Assembly (NCBI RefSeq): GCF_954871325.1
Contig: NC_088775.1
Location: forward strand, 69,045,561-69,109,560
Direction of reading: 5' to 3'
Length of the DNA stretch: 64,000 nt
Origin: Gordionus sp. m RMFG-2023
Taxonomy: Eukaryota > Nematomorpha > Gordioida > Chordodea > Parachordodidae
The position numbers and the translations under genes are program-made. Each line of letters starts with the position of its first letter. The first letter of the stretch is position 1. Positions 49,360 through 60,782 of the stretch are shown piece after piece. The notes below the pieces were generated by a model that had not been told where the DNA came from, did no database searches, and saw nothing but the letters and a program-made list of their open reading frames with translations.

Positions 49360-50140
49360 AAGAATGGTTCCCATGTTATTTGATACAGGAGCTGCCATTT
49401 CGGTAATTGGTTATAATGGATATCAAAGTATTTGGCCTGGGTAAAGGATAGAGAATGAGTGGTTGAGAATAAGGCAGTTTGATGGAACTTTGTTGGCAGC
49501 CATGGGTAGGGTATAGATAGTGGCCATATCGGAGGAGAGGGTTGAAATATTGGATTTATGGATTATTAATCGGAATATAGAAGAGGTGATGGGTTGGGAT
49601 TGGATCACTAGAATTAGTCCATGGTATAGTTTTTGTGGGGTATTTTCATGGTGGGGAATATTTATACCAATAACGAGTGAGAAATATGCTGTTATGACCT
49701 TGAGAGAGAATGTGTTGCTTGGAATTGAGACCATGTTGAATGAGGGAAACCGCGAAAGTCTTCCAAGGAGCGAAACAAGTAGCGATAATTTAAGGAGCGT
49801 AACAAGGAGAAATAACTCTAGGAGCGAAGCCAGGAGCAAAACAAGGAGCGTTAATTCAAGGAGCGACAATGCAAGGAGCGAAACAGGTCAAAATAATTCA
49901 AGGAGCGAACTAGGGAAAATAATTCCAGGAGCTATAATTCAAGGAGCGGGATAAATGAAAATAATTCGGGGATCAAAATAAAGGGAGGTAATGATTGAAC
50001 AGAAGTAAAAGAGAATAACTCCAAGGGCGAAATAGGGAAGAAAAATCCTAAAGGTAAAATGGGGGAAAGAAATTCCGGTGGAGAAGCCGCAAATAATGAT
50101 TCAAGAGGAGATTTAGGTAGAAATTACCCGGGGCACGTTG
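49360..50140 (+). pseudogene. Protease region and repetitive linker (fossil part)
   Basis: An aspartic-protease active-site motif (LFDTGAAISV) begins this part. It is followed by a low-complexity Arg/Ser-rich linker built on a repeated AGGAGCGAAAC-like word (~49760-49950). Broken element. Confidence 0.72.
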
Positions 50141-50339
50141 GCGCCAATGAGAGAGGTTGTGGAGGAGGAAGGAAAGGTACACGAAAGGAAGGAGGAATCA
50201 CAGAAGGAAAATCGAGTGATGATGAATAACACCATGCAGGAAAATCGAGAAATGACGAATACAAAGATAAAAGGAAATCAGGCGGTAGTGGAGAAGGAAA
50301 CAATGCCCAGGGAAGAAGAATTGATAGCTAAAGAAGACG

Positions 50340-51410
50340 AGGGGAGAAAATTGTTTATGACCCGAGTGCAAGGAGGAGTACGGAGCTTAGTACAAAGTAA
50401 TCGGGAGATTTTCAATGTTGACCTAGGATGCCTCAGAGATTATGGAGTATACATTAAATTAAAAGATGATTGCGTTCCAAAGTTTTATGCGTTACGGAGG
50501 ATACCGTTTGAATGGAGAAGGGAAGTGGAATTGGAGTTGGATCAATGGGTACGAAAATGTATTGTATGTCCGGTGGAGTACAGTGAATGGGCGACTCCGT
50601 TAGTACCTGTGAAGAAAGCCAATGGGAAACTTAGGTTATGCGCAGATTTTCGAGTTACAGTAAATCCGGGGGTAGTGGAGGTTAAATATCCCTTGCCGAG
50701 AATTGAGGAAATACTGGCTAGTTTAAAAGGAAATATTTATTTTTCAAAAGTGGATTTCTCTAATGCATATCTGCAACTACGGTAAGGCCGGAGGTTAGGA
50801 AGTTATTAATGATTACTACGCCGAAAGGATTGTTTGCATTTTGTAGATTACCATTCTGACTTAGTGTTTCAGCTCCCATTTTTCAGCGTACGATGGCTGC
50901 GGTTTTCCAGGGAATGGAGGGAGTTTTCTACTATATGGATGATGTCTTGGTGACGGGGAAAAATCCCGAACAACATAAACAGAGATTGGAGGAAGTATTT
51001 CGAAGAATCAAAGAGAAAGGATTGAGAGCCAGCGGGGAGAAAAGCGTGTTGGGGGTGACTGAAGTGACTTATCTGGGGCAAGATCACAGGAAAGGAGGTG
51101 CGGCCGGTGGACAGAAATATGACGGGAATTAATAATATGATAAGACTCAGTAATAAAGCAGAGGTACAGGCATTTTTGGGGATGGTAAATTATTATCATC
51201 GGTTCATGGAAGGATTTGCTCAAATAGCCGCGCCCTTATATCAATTATTAAAGAAAAGGAGAAAATTCGAGTGGACAAATGAACAAGAGGAGTCCTTCGA
51301 AGAATTAAAAAATCAAATAGGAAAGGAACCCGTTTTAGTGTGCTTTAATAATGAATTGGAAGTGATATTGGCGGTAGATGCATCCAATAAAAATGTTGTT
51401 GCATTCTATT
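50340..51410 (+). pseudogene. Reverse transcriptase region (fossil part)
   Basis: Gypsy-type reverse transcriptase motifs appear in order, including KLRLCADFRV, KVDFSNAYLQL and the YMDD box. The connection region with AFLGMVNYYHRF follows. Broken element. Confidence 0.9.
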
Positions 51411-51800
51411 GATGAGGTAGAAAGGCCAGTGTTATTTTTCTCAAGAATTTTTAGAGCGGCAGAGACCAGGTATTCAGTGATTGTGCAAGAAGCATTGGCC
51501 GTTATTTTCGGGTTAACGAAGTGCCGTGAATATCTGATCGGGCGCAGATTTATTATTCGTTGGTGCATCTATCCAGGAAGGATAACAAGGAATTAATGCT
51601 ATCGCCTAGGATGCAGAGATGGTTATCGAAGTGCCGTGAATATCTGATCGGGCGCAGATTTATTATTTACACCGATCACAAGCCGTTGGTGCATCTATTC
51701 AGGAAGGATAACAAGGAACTAATGCTATCGCCTAGGCTGCAGAGATGGTTATTGCTCGTAGGCAGTTTTGATGTCTAAGTGAAATATCGAAAAGGGAGGG
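51360..51800 (+). pseudogene. RNase H region (fossil part)
   Basis: Ty3/gypsy RNase H motifs such as [10 protein letters not shown] and YTDHKPLVHLF. Closely related to the fragment at 25718. Confidence 0.88.
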
Positions 51801-52790
51801 AAAATTATTTACTAGACATTTTATCCAGATGCGGAGCTGGTGAGGATTTGGAGGACAAAGAACAAGAACGGGCGGAAGAAATTAAACAAAGACTGATGCG
51901 GACCATGGCAGGAGTATCTAGAGGCGGGCCGGTAACATGGGAAGAGATCAAAAGGGTGACTTTGAAAGATAAGGAATTGAGACGGATCAAAGCGTGCCTT
52001 AAGGGACAGAAAACGTGGCGAGAGGGAGACAAGACCTATAAATATGTACAAAACGAATTAGCCATAATAGATGAATGTTTGGTGCGGGGAAATAGGAGTG
52101 TTTTAACAACAAAACTAAGAAAAGCGGTAATGGCGATGATTCATGCTGGGCATCAAGGAATGGAAAGAATGAAACAGTGGGGACGAGAATATGTTTGGTG
52201 GGGAATGAACCGAGACATTGAAAATATCAGCCGAACCTGTGTTAGATGTAATTCTTGGGCTCCGATGCCCCGAAAAGATAAAGAAAGTGTGTGGCCGAAG
52301 ACAGCGCAGCCTTGGGAGCGTATCCATTTGGACTTCTTTGACTTCAAAAATAAAATATATATATTTGTGGTAAATGCTTTTTCGAAATGGGTAGAATATG
52401 AGGAAGTAAAAGGATTAACAACCCAGATCGTGATAAAAGTATTAAAAAATTTATGGGCCAAATTTGGGGTGGCTATGACAGTGGTAACGAACGGGGGCCC
52501 TGCCTTCATTAGTAGACAATTCGAAATCTTTTGTACAGAGGAGCGAAACACATTTTAGCGCCTCCATATCATCCCAGTTCGAATGGACAAGCGGAGAGGA
52601 TGGTAGCGGTAGTCAAGAACTGGTTAAGAAAGTCAAAGGATGGAGGTGGAGAGATGTGGGTGGCATTGGCGTACTATAACAGCGCCAGAAAAGGTGAGGA
52701 GCCGTTGCCAGCGGAGAAGTGTTTAGGACGGAGAACTAGAATTTGGTTGGATTCGCTGAAACCGACAAGACAGGGAAAGAAGATGTCTGA
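51779..52790 (+). pseudogene. Integrase region, main part (fossil part)
   Basis: Contains the zinc-binding H2C2 part (HAGHQGMERMKQWGREYVWW then CVRC) and the catalytic core ([22 protein letters not shown]). The rest of the integrase region lies at about 59699-59895, on the other side of the Ginger1 insertion. Broken element. Confidence 0.88.
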
Positions 52791-52827
52791 GGCCGGTATA
52801 GTATTGTAAAAACAACACCATCTTAAT

Positions 52828-55800
52828 TAGAGGTCTGCATTGGGTGGTTTTTGGATAATATGCCCGCCCACAATGTTTAAAAATATTTTTAACCCGCCCA
52901 TAGTTTTCAAAAAAATATACCCCCCAGCCATTAATCTAAAAATTTTTACCCCCCCCCCCCCATTAGTCTAAAATTTCTTGCCCGCCCGTCCATTAGTCAG
53001 AAATTTTTTACCCGCCCGCCCATTATTTATAAAAAAATTTTAACCAAGTCCGCTATTTTAAGCATCTAATGAAAATAGTTTCAACATTACATCTCTATAA
53101 GTTTTATAATTTAGGAAATTACTATATTAAGCTTTAAAAATATTCAATTTAAATTATGGATAATTTATTTTATCAAATAAAATATTTATAAAATATAATA
53201 TAAAATAAATATTATAAGTAATTATAATGCAAAAATAATAATGAATCCACATTTTCGGGATTCAAACACGTTCTTCTTTGTTCTAAAAACCTTCCGGCAA
53301 TGCTAAATCCTCTTTCAGAAGTAGCACTAGTTGCAGGAATTGCTAATATTTTTCTTGCTAATCTTGATAGCTTTGGCAAATCTTTTTCTTGTCGTTTCCG
53401 CCAAAGTAGGACATCCTTTTGAAGTATATCCTCTTCCTCAATTGAAATCTTTAAATAAAAATTTATAAAAGTAATTTAAATTTATATTAATTGTAATATA
53501 TGCATCTTAAAATTATGCTAAATTATACTTATCAAAAATGGTTACTTTAAGATTTTAATATTTTGTTATGTCATAATATACGGTACTATCCTCAGTAACA
53601 ACCTCATCCTCCCATCTGTTGGGGTTTAATTTTGATGTGGATGCTATATTTCAAATATTACATTCAATAAGTAGTTAAACGAATTTATAATTTATTAATA
53701 CCTTTTAATTGGATTCACTTTGCTTTTGGGGAAATGGGTAAAATTAAATTTTCATCTAAGTCGATGTTACATTCTTCTGTGCAAGTCAAATCTAACAAGT
53801 TTTCAATATGTTTTTTTACTTCTTTAATTTCTTCCGATGACAACATCCTCATTTGTCGGAACTTTTGTATTAAAAATGTTGAAACTTTATGGAGCATATG
53901 AATTTTAAATTATAAAATTTTTAGCTCTTTTCTTTATTATATCTATTTCTTTTTCACATTTTGTTTTTCTCTCCATTATATTCATATTTATTATCTATTT
54001 CTTTTTCGCATTTTGTTTTTCTCTCCATTATATTCATATTTATTTCATTATGCTCATGTAGAAGATTATACCTAATTTTTTTATAAATAAAGAAAAAATG
54101 GGCATAAATCCCAAAATATTAATTTTCCTACCATATAATAACGTTCTGTAGTGTAGGCCTGCAATCACCCTCAAGAGCATTAGTTGCATCTTTATATGGT
54201 TCCAAATAATCTATCAGTGTTTTTAAATCTTCCTTTCCCATAGATCCCATTTTTTCAGTCATATCACGAGATTGTAAGAATAAAAAAAATCTCATCATAC
54301 ATTATATAAATGCTTTGTATTCCATCTTATATCAATATTTTGTAGTAACGTCTTGCTTAGATATTTTACGTTGCCACTTTGTTTGAAATAAGTCGTCAAT
54401 GATTTTGCAGTTAACAAAATATTATTAATCTCGGGAGCATTTTCTAAAATAAAAGTTGACTGGAAGGTATTACGAAGTATTGTGTTCAGCATATGTGCTG
54501 AACAGTTTAGTCTATTAAACCTAATATTTGAAAAAATAAAAGGAAAATATAGTTCTTTAAATATGAATGTTTTTTCTTTAGGTGTATACAAAATCTCTCA
54601 GAAATTATTATAATATCTACCTAATAATTAAATTTTATTTAATAAAAAATTTACCCTTCTAAAGCTTTTTTAATATTTGCTCCTTGATCCGTAACAAAGA
54701 TGAGCTTGGAAAAATATTCTCGGGGAACACCAATTTTTAAAAATTTTTTTAATAATTCTTTAAGAATATTTTCTCCCGTCTTTTTTTCATCGTGAAATTT
54801 TGAAATAAAAAGAAATTTTTTTTCTAATTTCAAATTTTGTATATAATGGATTGATAGAGATATGTAATCGGTTTTGGTAAATTCACACAACATATCAGTA
54901 GTACATGAGCAAATGGAATTTTTTATCATTGCTACAATTTTAGGAAATATTATTTCCTTAAGATCCTCAGTAACTTTGGATACGTTGCGGTTAACTGTTG
55001 TAGCACAAGGGATGATCTTATTAACATCCAATTTACCATATATTGCCCCTAAGTCGGCAAATCTTTCTAAAATATTTATAAATCCAGGCCCTTGAACTGC
55101 TTGAAATGGTCTAAAAAAGATAAAAGAATAATTTATTAAATTAAAATACCTAATGTCTCTAGCGCATTCTACAAAATTCGCTATTAGACCAGATTTTATC
55201 GTTTTGTTTAATTGAGAATTGTCTTTTTCAAAATATCCAGTTATTTTTTTATTATCTATCAAATCTTCATAATTTGCAGATGAACATTGATGCCGAAGGA
55301 AGAAGGAGGTGCCACTTTTGCTTAATATTTAAAGATGGACTCGCAATCATTGCAGCGAATCCAATCTAGCTTTTTGTCATTTTCATCAAAAATAATTTTA
55401 AATTGTTTCCACATTGACGATTTAAGTTTATTATTATTATCATTGTTTTTTATCTTATAAAAATTATTTTTTATTTTCTTAGCTATATATTCTTTATTCA
55501 TAATTTAAAATTAAATTAAAAAATACTATTTTGTTAAAAATATGTTATAAAAAATAAAATTTATATATTATATAAGAAAATAAAAAGGGCAATATAAAGA
55601 TAAACAATCATTACTAAAATAAAATAATACAATGGAGTAATTTCATTATTCCCAAAAAAGGAAATTTTAATTTTCAATATCTAATAAGAAAAAAGTTTTA
55701 TTTCATTACCATAAAAGGAGATTTTAATTTGTTTATAGAAAAAAGTTTGTTTTTATTTGTAGAAAAAGTTTTTTTAATTGAAGAAAAAAGTTGATTTATT

Positions 55801-56077
55801 TTATAAAAAGTTATACCAGAAAAAGGCTTTTTTATTATTTTTTAAGTTCGTAAAAACAATTTTTTATTAATTAAAATTTTTAATTTTTTTAACCGCCCGC
55901 CCGCCCGCTTATTGTTTAAATTTCTTAACCCGCCCGCCTACCCGCCCATTGTTAAAAAATTTTTTAACCCGCCCGCCTGCTCGTTCTTAAAAAAATTTTA
56001 CCCGACCACCCACCCCGCCCACTTAGATGGGCGGGCGTGGGCTGGCGGGCAGGAAACCCGACCAATGCTGACCTCTA
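52828..56077 (-). mobile_element. BED-finger hAT transposon nested in Ginger1
   Basis: Termini TAGAGGTCTGCATTGGG and, in reverse complement, TAGAGGTCAGCATTGGTCGGG. The flanks ATCTTAAT (52820-52827) and ATCTAAAT (56078-56085) agree in 7 of 8 bases. Both ends carry subterminal arrays of CCCGCCCRCC type (52850-53050 and 55890-56050). The 3.25-kb body encodes a nearly complete minus-strand transposase. Confidence 0.92.
53212..55501 (-). CDS. hAT transposase with BED zinc finger, multi-exon, near complete
   Basis: ATG at 55501-55499. Parts in order: BED finger (WKQFKIIFD, WIRCNDCESIF, then SGTSFFLRHQC in a shifted frame near 55320); 55262-54651 with SGLIANFVECARDIR, a 41-nt GT-AG intron, PFQAVQGPGF, SCTTDMLCEFTK and FVTDQGANIKKALEG; 54580-54295 with LNCSAHMLNTIL and NIDIRWNTKHL; ~54290-54130; 53897-53715; and a C-terminal exon to the stop at 53212-53214 with DVLLWRKRQEKDLPKLSRLA, KILAIPATSATSERGFSIAG and LNPENVDSLLFLHYN, the dimerisation domain. 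The first Asp (TTDM) and the SERGFS motif are typical of hAT. Apart from the BED shift no obvious break was seen, though middle exon borders are approximate. One of the best-kept transposases here. Confidence 0.8.
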
Positions 56078-56599
56078 ATCTAAATTCAATACGGTATTGA
56101 TTCTACAATATTGTAAAATCAATACCGTATTGATAATTTATGACCGAACCTCAACTTTTAAGAATAAAACCTAAAATTTATGAATGAAATCGGTACATTT
56201 AAATTTATATTTATATCAACAATAACAATTAAATATCAAAATAGGAGAATATAAGTAACAGAAAAATATCATTTGCTGCTAATACTTAGTGGCAGAAAAT
56301 ATCCTTCCTTTACTGCTTTAAAATATCACAAATTTTTTAATGATGGTACACTTAAATTTATAATTATAATTTTATATCAAGCAGGTATCAAAAATATCCT
56401 TTATTGCTAATACTTATAACAGGAAAATATTCTACTGCTCATAAAATTTTTAATGAATCAAATTGGTACATTTAGATTTATAATTATAAATTTTATCAAG
56501 CAATAACAGATAAATATCAAACAATAAAAGAATATCTAGTAACAGGAAAATATCTTTTGCTCCTTAAAAATAATCCAGGTAAAAAAAGTAATTTTAGAT

Positions 56600-58152
56600 G
56601 TACGGCAAACAATTATATTGTTAAAGAAGATATTCTTTATAGAAAAATAAAGAAGATAAATGTGATCACAAAATAATAATTTCTATTTATTTATTAGCTT
56701 TAGTAATAATGGATGAAGCAGAGAAACAAAGGGTAATATCTATTATTCACCAATATCCCTAGAATCTAAAGCTATTGGTGCCCACCTTGGCATTAATAAA
56801 ACTCAACTTAACTCTGAAAGGTATTTATTATGGTGTTAATTTTGTGTTCATAGATATTGGTGGCCAAAATTATTTCAAGACACTATTGATTTTATAAAAT
56901 CATGTGATAGATGTCAGAAGGCCAATACAAGATTTTCTAAAATTTCTTCTACTTTGAATCCAATAGATGTACCACCTCTTCCATGGGCTCAAATAGAAAT
57001 TGATCTTTGCAGCCTGCCCACTTCAGAAGAAGGCTACACATGTATTGCAATTGCCTCTGATTATTTCACAAAATGGGTTGAGGCAGAACTTATGAAATCA
57101 AAGACAGCTGAAGAGACTTGTAAATTTATTTATGGTCTGATTTGCCGCCATGGCTGCGCAATTGTAAATCAAATTATATAAATATATATCGGTTAAAAAA
57201 ATGTGCATTTATGATAATTTATAAACTTTTGATTTTAAACAATATAGATACAAATCAATGATCAAGAGAGTTTGTGAATAAAATGGCCACGAGATTACAT
57301 AAAATGACAGGGACGGAGCAACGCATTTCCAGTGCATATCATCCTCAAGCTAATGGGTTGACAGAAAGGATTATTCGTACTATTCAAAACTTAATGTTTA
57401 AGGTTTTGAGTGATGATCAAACACTATGGCCTAGGGTTCTTCCGGGGGTATTATTTGCAATGCAAACCAGTGTCCACAAATCTACAGGATTCATCCCATT
57501 TTATATGATGTATGGTAGGAACGCAAAGCTGCCATCAGAAATTCGAAAATTGAGCCAGATATTGTTAAGGAAATCAATAATAATATTGAGAATGACTTTG
57601 AAGAGAGTGAATTATTAGAAAGAATAATGAGCCTATCAGTCGTATGGAAAAGGGCAAAAGAAAATATTGTAGCCCAAGATAGACAAAAAAGGGATTATCA
57701 AAAAAGGCAAAAGGATAAAATCCCTTATGAAGTCGGGCAACAGGTCCTGATCTGGAACTCATGACGTGCGGATAGAAAGGGTGGAAAAATGTCCTAATCG
57801 TTGCTTGAGCAAAGAGATCACAGGCAGCGAGGATCACCATGCAATTATAAGGGAATCTATAATCTCATATATGATGCTGTTGGAAAATAATGATATTTTT
57901 ACTGATTTTATGGGGAAGGACATAATAAAACATTTGGTTGATACAAAAAAACATCAACTTGGAACGTGGGCGTATGAATTAGTTATCGTAGCATTTGCTA
58001 TTTTCCAGACGCCAATTATTATTTATTGTAAAAATGGAAATGAAATATATTACATATTCTGCATTATCAAAAATGGACTGTATAAAAATATTAATTTAAA
58101 TATATATTTGATAAATGCATCTTCAGATCATTTTAATCGTATTATAGTGTAA
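56600..58152 (+). pseudogene. Ginger1 transposase: integrase core plus OTU domain, broken
   Basis: Recognisable parts in order: the zinc-binding region (AHLGINKTQL, then CDRCQKAN), the catalytic core (PLPWAQIEIDLCSLP, SDYFTKWVEAEL, SAYHPQANGLTERIIRTIQ), a GPY/F-like region, and a C-terminal OTU-type cysteine protease domain (57790-58150) with ITGSEDHHAIIRESII, GTWAYELVIVAFAIFQTPII and a final DHFNRI. The OTU domain separates Ginger1 from gypsy integrases. The copy is broken in several places. Confidence 0.85.
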
Positions 58153-58460
58153 TATACACTCAATTTTTTGTGATAATTATGTTTCCTTTTTGGATATATT
58201 TTCTTTTTATAATATTTTTCTTGTTTTTTTGAAATAAAATTATGTATATCCTTTTTATTTAAATAGTATTAAGAAATCAGCCAGTTTTAATATTATTGCA
58301 ATAAAATATATATATATACAAACAAAAATAGTTGTTTAAGTTTTAAAGAATAATTTAAACATTAAGATTTGATTTTAAACTTAGTTTTATATCTGTATAA
58401 AAAATTTTGTATTCCATAAATATAAGTGTTAAATTTTAATCAGCTAAAAATATAATTATA

Positions 58461-59100
58461 TATACATCTAATAAATAAAATGACGATTTTAAGAGACCAA
58501 GAGGAAATGATTAATCAGAGTGATAGATAGTGATTGAGATGCTTTGACATAGTGTTGTTAAACGGCTCAATTTGAACCGATTTTTAAAACGGCTAACTCA
58601 ATATTATAGCCAGAAAAATATTACACAATACTGAAGATTTTGGTCATAGATAGAATAAAGATTTATACATCTATTAGCGAAGTCTCCAGGCTTAGGCAAT
58701 ATTTTTCTGGCTAAAATATTGAGTTAGCCGTTTTTAAAAATCGCCTCAAATCGAGCCGTTTAACAACACTACTTTGACATAATAGAAAACCTTATTTGTT
58801 TGTGATTAGCTTACTTTTTTTATATTAAAATTTTAAGGCTTGAGATTCCAATAATACGATATATGAAGTAAATTTGTATACATTTTATTAATTTAAAATT
58901 TTCTGCAATAATTATATATACATCTAATAAATAAAATGACGATTTTAAGAAGCCAAGAGGAAATGATTAGAGTGAGTGATTGAGATCCTTTGACGTAATA
59001 GAAACCCTTATTTGTTTGTGATTAGCTTACTTTTGTCTATTAAAATTTTAAGGCTTGAGATTTCAATAATATGATATATGAAGAAAACTTGTATATATTA
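58461..59100. repeat. Duplicated ~175-bp unit in Ginger1 3' region
   Basis: ACATCTAATAAATAAAATGA, GACGATTTTAAGA, CCAAGAGGAAATGATTA and TTATTTGTTTGTGATTAGC occur in the same order at 58464-58890 and 58918-59090. The first copy is split by the MITE at 58550-58771. Confidence 0.8.
58550..58771. mobile_element. hAT-like MITE with perfect 8-bp target duplication
   Basis: TAGTGTTGTTAAACGGCTC at the left pairs with GAGCCGTTTAACAACACTA at the right. Long inverted arms continue through GGCTAACTCAATATT and TTTCTGGCT. CTTTGACA flanks both sides (58542-58549 and 58772-58779). The empty site is visible in the sister unit at ~58985 as CTTTGACG. 222 bp, noncoding. Confidence 0.9.
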
Positions 59101-59231
59101 AACAAATAAAATTTATATAGGATATTAAGAATTGTAAAATAAATAAACTCCCTTAAAAAATTATATAAAAGAATAGAAAATCATTTATATAATCATTTAA
59201 ATCTATTTTAAATAAATTTTTACAAATCGAA

Positions 59232-59573
59232 AATGGCCGCCAATATTTTTGAAGCGATGAAAAATATATATAATAAAAAATATTTTATAATTTTAATGGC
59301 CGCCATTATATTTGAAGCGATGAAGAATATATATAATAAAAAATATATTTTAATGGCCGCCAATATATTTGAAGCGATGAATAAATATATAATAATATTT
59401 ATTTTAAAATTTTAATGGCCCCCAATATATTTGAAGCGATGAATAAATATATAATAATAAATATTTTAAAATTTTAATGGCCCCCAATATATTTGAAACG
59501 ATGAAAAATATATAATGAATAGATATTTTACAATTTTAATGGCCGCCGATATATTTGAAGCGATGAAAACATC
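59232..59573. repeat. Six-copy tandem repeat (~55-62 bp) with AATGGCCGCCAATAT
   Basis: Each unit reads AATGGCCGCCAATATATTTG, then AAGCGATGAAAAATATATAA and an AT-rich tail. Variants have GGCCCCCAA or GGCCGCCGA. The unit sits between the Ginger1 coding part and its right terminus. A 60-codon open frame here only translates the repeat. Confidence 0.88.
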
Positions 59574-59698
59574 TCTTAAAAATCAATACGGTATTGATTC
59601 TACAATACCAAAATATCACTACGGTATTGATTCTACAATGATAATATCAATACGGTATTGAAACTACAATGAGTATTGATTTCACAATCCTACACCGG

Positions 59699-59895
59699 GA
59701 ATGAAGCGGAATTTAAGATAGGGCAGACAGTATGGGCTATATTTGGTAGTAATAAGAAATGGGAATCCGGGGTGATCGTGGAGAACATGGGACAAAAATT
59801 AAATCAGTGAAATTCACCGACGGAAGAGAGGGATTACGGCATCAGGATCATTTGAAGAGGGGCGTGGAACCCGGGAGGTTACGATCGGGAGTATG
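59699..59895 (+). pseudogene. Gypsy integrase C-terminal part and end of coding region (fossil part)
   Basis: Corresponds to 26930-27112 of the other gypsy fragment. It was separated from the main integrase part by the Ginger1 insertion. Broken element. Confidence 0.8.
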
Positions 59896-60307
59896 AATAG
59901 GGGAATATACTTGATCAAAAATTCATGGTAAAGAAATATTCATTTTAGTATGGTGCGAAATATATCCGGGAAAAATTGAAGGGGGCAGTTAAGCCAGAGG
60001 TGGGGTAGCTCAATACTAAGGTGATTGATAATAATAATAAAAATAGTGGGGTGATTGATAATAATAATAATAAGGGAATCAACCATATAATGGTTGATGG
60101 GTCAAAATAGTTAATGGATTGTACAAATGGTAAATGAAGCCAGGTCGAACTAAGATAATTTCTACGGTAAATCGACAATAGCAACACACAAAGGGAAAAA
60201 ATTCAAGGAACTAACCACCATATAAATTCGTGAAAACACCATAAAGGAACGAGAATTATGCCGGGTGAGAGGTGAAATGCGAAGTTGGGTTTCAATTAGT
60301 GGGGGCG

Positions 60308-60777
60308 TGTTATGTGTATCGTGTTAGCGAGGAGTCACTTTGTATAATAAATGGGTATTAATATTTTTTTTGATTTTTTTGCGCATTCATTCTTTCAATT
60401 TTTATTAGTGATTAATATTTTTTTTTTTGCGCATTCATTCTTGTGATATATATTATAATAAAAATGCTATTTTTAAAATTAGAAAAAATTATTATTTTTT
60501 TTGGTTTATTATTATGCATTAATTAAATAGATATATATATATAGAGGAAAAAATAAATAAAATGATTATTGCGTTTTTATATTTTATTTTAAAAAATTCA
60601 GTCATACATTTCTGTTTTATTGTAAAAAAAAGGGGGGAAATATATTGAACTCGCTACAAGTAAGAACATATTTTACTTTGAAAAACATTAATTATAATTG
60701 CATTAATATTTAGTATTTAAATCATAAATAGTATAATTTTGACATTTAAAGTATTTAGTATTGGACTTTTTAAAATA
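60308..60777 (+). repeat. 3' LTR of the gypsy element
   Basis: Begins TGTTATGTGTATCGTG directly after a purine-rich stretch (AGTGGGGGCG) that may serve as polypurine tract. It ends TTTTTAAAATA, followed by the GATCT target duplication. Confidence 0.92.
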
Positions 60778-60782
60778 GATCT

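Larger units (their letters stand above)
52797..59694 (+). mobile_element. Ginger1 DNA transposon inserted in the gypsy element
   Basis: CCGG flanks both sides (52793-52796 and 59695-59698). The termini TATAGTATTGTAAAA and, in reverse complement, TGTAGGATTGTGAAA form an inverted pair. Subterminal palindromes of type TCAATACCGTATTGA recur in both ends (56086-56135 and 59580-59670). A CCGG or CCGT target and a gypsy-like integrase joined to an OTU protease are the published marks of Ginger1. About 3.3 kb of its length is a nested hAT element and 0.2 kb a MITE. The transposase is broken. Confidence 0.88.
47070..60777 (+). mobile_element. Ty3/gypsy LTR retrotransposon fossil, full span, with nested insertions
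   Basis: Two LTRs in direct orientation (47070-47548 and 60308-60777) enclose parts in gypsy order: gag zinc knuckles, protease, reverse transcriptase, RNase H, integrase. GATCT flanks the whole element (47065-47069 and 60778-60782), a 5-bp target duplication. A TGG-starting primer-binding site (TGGTGGCCAATTAC) follows the left LTR after one base. The LTRs differ mainly in lengths of A/T runs and by few point changes, so the insertion is fairly recent. The coding region is broken in a number of places. A 6.9-kb Ginger1 transposon interrupts the integrase region. Confidence 0.92.

Noticed and set aside
57766-58152. OTU-domain frame as a host deubiquitinase gene
   Set aside because: It directly follows a Ginger1 integrase in the same orientation inside the element's terminal repeats, so it is a transposon domain.
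59233-59415. 60-codon open frame with repeated MAANIFEAM-like blocks
   Set aside because: A by-product of the tandem repeat with a period divisible by three in places; no independent coding evidence.
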